DNA from: an uncultured Acinetobacter sp.
GTDB taxonomy: Bacteria; Pseudomonadota; Gammaproteobacteria; Pseudomonadales; Moraxellaceae
DNA: 7,417 nt
Assembly (NCBI GenBank): GCA_900771065.1
Contig: CAAGMP010000064.1
Location: 1-7,417, forward strand
Direction: 5' to 3'
Shown: positions 5,817 to 7,417 of the stretch, one piece after another
Position numbering within the stretch: position 1 is the first letter of the stretch
Layout: the number at the start of each line of letters is the position of its first letter
Program-made: the position numbers and the translations under genes
The notes under the pieces: generated by a model
Told to the model about the DNA's origin: nothing
Database searches by the model: none
The model's input: only the letters and a program-made list of their open reading frames with translations

Positions 5817-6884
5817 ATGAATAATGCGACCAATTTAATTGCCAATGAAGCAAAGTCGATTGTGCAGGCGCATTTAGATCGTTTAGGCGAGCCTAAAGGG
5901 AATCAATTAAGTGAAGAAATTAAACAGCAAAAATTTGCTGAAATTCAAGCTGAACTGAAAAAACGTGATGCGGTGTTAGTAGCACATTATTACTGTGATC
6001 CTGAAGTACAAGAACTGGCTGAATTAACAGGCGGTTGTGTTTCAGATTCTCTTGAAATGGCACGTTTTGGTCGTGATCATGAAGCGTCAACGTTGGTGGT
6101 GGCTGGCGTTAAATTTATGGGTGAAACGGCAAAAATTTTATCACCTGAAAAAACGATTTTAATGCCCACTTTAGAAGCAACTTGTTCACTCGATTTAGGT
6201 TGTCCTGTTGATGAGTTTACTCAATTTTGTGATGCGCATCCCGATCATACAGTGGTGGTTTATGCCAACACGTCTGCCGCAGTTAAGGCGCGTGCCGATT
6301 GGGTGGTGACATCAAGTTGTGCAGTTGAAATTGTTGAGCATTTAGATAGTTTAGGTGAAAAAATTATTTGGGCACCCGATCAGCATTTAGGTCGTTATAT
6401 TCAAAAGAAAACAGGTGCTGACATGTTGTTGTGGGATGGTTCATGTATTGTGCATGAAGAGTTTCGCGCACGTGGTATTGCGCAAATGAAAGCGCTTTAT
6501 CCAGATGCAGCCGTTTTAGTGCATCCTGAATCACCTGAATCGGTAATTGAAATTGCTGATGCGGTAGGAAGTACTTCGCAGCTGATTAAAGCAGCGCAAA
6601 ATTTACCACATCAGCAACTTATTGTTGCAACGGATCGCGGTATTTTTTACAAAATGCAACAAGCTGTGCCAAATAAAACGTTAATTGAAGCGCCTACTGC
6701 GGGCGAGGGGGCAACATGTCGTTCATGTGCGCATTGTCCTTGGATGGCAATGAATGAGTTAGATGGAATTTTGCAAGTTTTGCGCCAAGGTGATCAAGAA
6801 ATTTTTGTTGAGCCTGCACTTGCACAACAAGCTAAAGTACCTTTAGACCGTATGTTGGCTTTTAGTGCCAGCTTAAAAGCATAA
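5817..6884 (+). CDS. nadA: Quinolinate synthase (iron-sulfur enzyme of NAD biosynthesis)
   Basis: NadA condenses iminoaspartate, made by NadB, with dihydroxyacetone phosphate to give quinolinate in de novo NAD synthesis, using a [4Fe-4S] cluster in the cytoplasm. The expected cluster ligands, by comparison with E. coli C113, C200 and C297, are Cys123 (ATCSLDLGCP), Cys210 (DGSCIVHE) and Cys307 in the CRSCAHCPWMAMN motif (301-313). Other family landmarks are AHYYCDPEVQELAE (56-69), GGCVSDSLEMA, VVAGVKFMGETAKIL, VTSSCAVEIV, HPESP and ATDRGIFYKM. With the ATG at 5817 the protein has 355 residues, close to the E. coli length. The frame is open further upstream (to about 5757), but that stretch overlaps promoter-like DNA and has no ribosome-binding site. 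The chosen ATG has AGAGAAG (5802-5808) at suitable distance. NadB and NadC are not in the window. Confidence 0.97.
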   Translation: MNNATNLIANEAKSIVQAHLDRLGEPKGNQLSEEIKQQKFAEIQAELKKRDAVLVAHYYCDPEVQELAELTGGCVSDSLEMARFGRDHEASTLVVAGVKFMGETAKILSPEKTILMPTLEATCSLDLGCPVDEFTQFCDAHPDHTVVVYANTSAAVKARADWVVTSSCAVEIVEHLDSLGEKIIWAPDQHLGRYIQKKTGADMLLWDGSCIVHEEFRARGIAQMKALYPDAAVLVHPESPESVIEIADAVGSTSQLIKAAQNLPHQQLIVATDRGIFYKMQQAVPNKTLIEAPTAGEGATCRSCAHCPWMAMNELDGILQVLRQGDQEIFVEPALAQQAKVPLDRMLAFSASLKA

Positions 6885-6894
6885 AAAAGAGTGA

Positions 6895-6930
6895 AAATGT
6901 TTGATAAATAAACATTTGAATATTTTTTTT
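6895..6930 (+). terminator. nadA: AT-rich terminator of nadA
   Basis: AAATGTTT (6895-6902) and AAACATTT (6910-6917) form a perfect 8-bp stem with a 7-nt loop. A run of eight T's (6923-6930) follows after a short gap, and another T run lies after it. The stem is weak in GC, so termination may be partial. Confidence 0.65.
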
Positions 6931-6951
6931 GATTTTTTTTGCAGATAGGTG

Positions 6952-6980
6952 TTGACGTCTTCGGGCGTCAAGCCTAGAAT
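6952..6980 (+). promoter_or_regulatory. Strong sigma-70 promoter of the tRNA operon
   Basis: TTGACG (6952-6957; 5/6) and TAGAAT (6975-6980; 5/6) are separated by exactly 17 bp. The expected start near 6987 leaves a leader of about 38 nt before the first tRNA. The -35 box is also the left arm of an inverted repeat with right arm CGTCAA (6966-6971) and a C(TTCG)G tip. Confidence 0.75.
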
Positions 6981-7024
6981 GCACACCGTAGCGAACGAGA
7001 TGTTCAATACAAGCTGAGATGAAT

Positions 7025-7101
7025 CGGAGCATAGCACAGCCTGGTAGTGCACCTGGTTTGGGACCAGGGGGTCGTAGGTTCGAATCCTACTGCTCCGACC
7101 A
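7025..7101 (+). tRNA. tRNA-Pro (anticodon TGG), copy 1
   Basis: A 77-nt cloverleaf with encoded CCA. Acceptor CGGAGCA pairs with TGCTCCG; the discriminator is A. The anticodon stem CCTGG/CCAGG encloses TTTGGGA with anticodon TGG at 7059-7061; the T-arm is GTAGG-TTCGAAT-CCTAC. It is first in a four-tRNA cluster and identical to the copy at 7341-7417. Confidence 0.97.
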
Positions 7102-7136
7102 ATTCTTCAAGGCAGATGATTAAAATCATCGTTAAA

Positions 7137-7213
7137 GCGCTTGTAGCTCAGTTGGATAGAGCATCCGCCTTCTAAGCGGATGGTCACAGGTTCGAATCCT
7201 GTCAGGCGCGCCA
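7137..7213 (+). tRNA. tRNA-Arg (anticodon TCT)
   Basis: A 77-nt cloverleaf with encoded CCA. Acceptor GCGCTTG pairs with CAGGCGC (one G-T pair); the discriminator is G. Anticodon stem TCCGC/GCGGA encloses CTTCTAA with anticodon TCT at 7171-7173, reading AGA/AGG. The T-arm is ACAGG-TTCGAAT-CCTGT. It lies 35 bp after the first tRNA-Pro and is presumably cut from the same precursor. Confidence 0.96.
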
Positions 7214-7246
7214 TCTTAGCGCTTGATTTTAAGAACCAAATGTAAC

Positions 7247-7323
7247 GGTGGATGTAGCTCAGTTGGTAGAGCCCTGGATTGTGATTCCAGTTGTCGCGGG
7301 TTCGAATCCCGTCATTCACCCCA
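7247..7323 (+). tRNA. tRNA-His (anticodon GTG)
   Basis: A 77-nt gene including the extra G(-1) at 7247, which pairs with C73 (7320), the identity feature of bacterial tRNA-His. Acceptor GTGGATG pairs with CATTCAC, and CCA is encoded at 7321-7323. Anticodon stem CTGGA/TCCAG encloses TTGTGAT with anticodon GTG at 7281-7283. An Arg-His-...-Pro order is also known in gammaproteobacteria such as E. coli (argX-hisR-leuT-proM). Confidence 0.97.
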
Positions 7324-7340
7324 ACTTTTAAAGTTGAAAA

Positions 7341-7417
7341 CGGAGCATAGCACAGCCTGGTAGTGCACCTGGTTTGGGACCAGGGGGTCGTAGGTTCGAA
7401 TCCTACTGCTCCGACCA
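7341..7417 (+). tRNA. tRNA-Pro (anticodon TGG), copy 2
   Basis: Base-for-base identical to the gene at 7025-7101 (same acceptor, anticodon TGG at 7375-7377, encoded CCA). It ends exactly at the last base of the window, so whether the cluster continues or a terminator follows is not visible. Confidence 0.97.

Larger units (their letters stand above)
7025..7417. repeat. 77-bp perfect direct repeat formed by two tRNA-Pro genes
   Basis: The copies at 7025-7101 and 7341-7417 are 316 bp apart start to start, and the identity stops at the tRNA borders. Flanking DNA differs (ATTCTTCAAGG after copy 1; GAAAA versus GAAT before the copies), which points to concerted evolution of the tRNA itself or a duplication old enough for the flanks to diverge. 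Confidence 0.95.

Noticed and set aside
7107..7319. Minus-strand 70-codon frame whose product contains LTGFEPVTIRLEGG
   Set aside because: It is the antisense of tRNA-Arg and tRNA-His; this type of peptide is a well-known artefact of translating tRNA genes backwards.
1..7417. CRISPR array, insertion sequence or riboswitch of known class
   Set aside because: I saw no spaced repeat array, no transposase or terminal inverted repeats, and no recognisable aptamer on either strand.

Overview
The window reads as a chromosomal segment of a gammaproteobacterium, most likely Acinetobacter or a close relative. It is AT-rich. It carries a monomeric NADP-dependent isocitrate dehydrogenase, an ArgJ whose N-terminus has the form I expect from Acinetobacter, and a NadA of Moraxellaceae type. 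This assignment comes from recognising protein families and style; no database search was possible.

Layout. Positions 1-247 hold the last ~81 codons of a type I restriction endonuclease subunit (HsdR, + strand), cut by the window edge. A possible 26-codon ORF with a strong Shine-Dalgarno sequence follows (263-343). Positions 364-390 hold an orphan 3' tRNA end (T-arm, acceptor strand and CCA) with no tRNA body before it, and a strong hairpin terminator lies just downstream (396-434). Together these look like the distal attachment site of a genomic island that carries the restriction system and is inserted in a tRNA gene. Conserved chromosome follows. On the minus strand lie an EamA/DMT-family permease (438-1358) and icd (1470-3704), separated by a terminator. 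A 349-bp divergent intergenic region (3705-4053) holds a good icd promoter whose -10 box sits inside a perfect 8+8 inverted repeat. On the plus strand come a small secreted protein of unknown function (4054-4368), argJ (4447-5667), a terminator, nadA (5817-6884), a terminator, a strong tRNA promoter, and a tRNA cluster Pro(TGG)-Arg(TCT)-His(GTG)-Pro(TGG). The cluster runs to the last base of the window.

How the genes relate. icd (TCA cycle and NADPH), argJ (arginine biosynthesis) and nadA (de novo NAD synthesis) are core metabolic genes. They are neighbours but appear to be separate transcription units, because terminators lie between icd and the permease, between argJ and nadA, and between nadA and the tRNAs. 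The small secreted protein and argJ are 78 bp apart with no clear terminator, so co-transcription is possible. The accessory part is the left ~390 bp.

I did not find a complete undescribed system. The points most worth checking are the island boundary, the small ORF beside it, the putative operator on the icd promoter, and the repeat motifs upstream of nadA and the tRNA operon.
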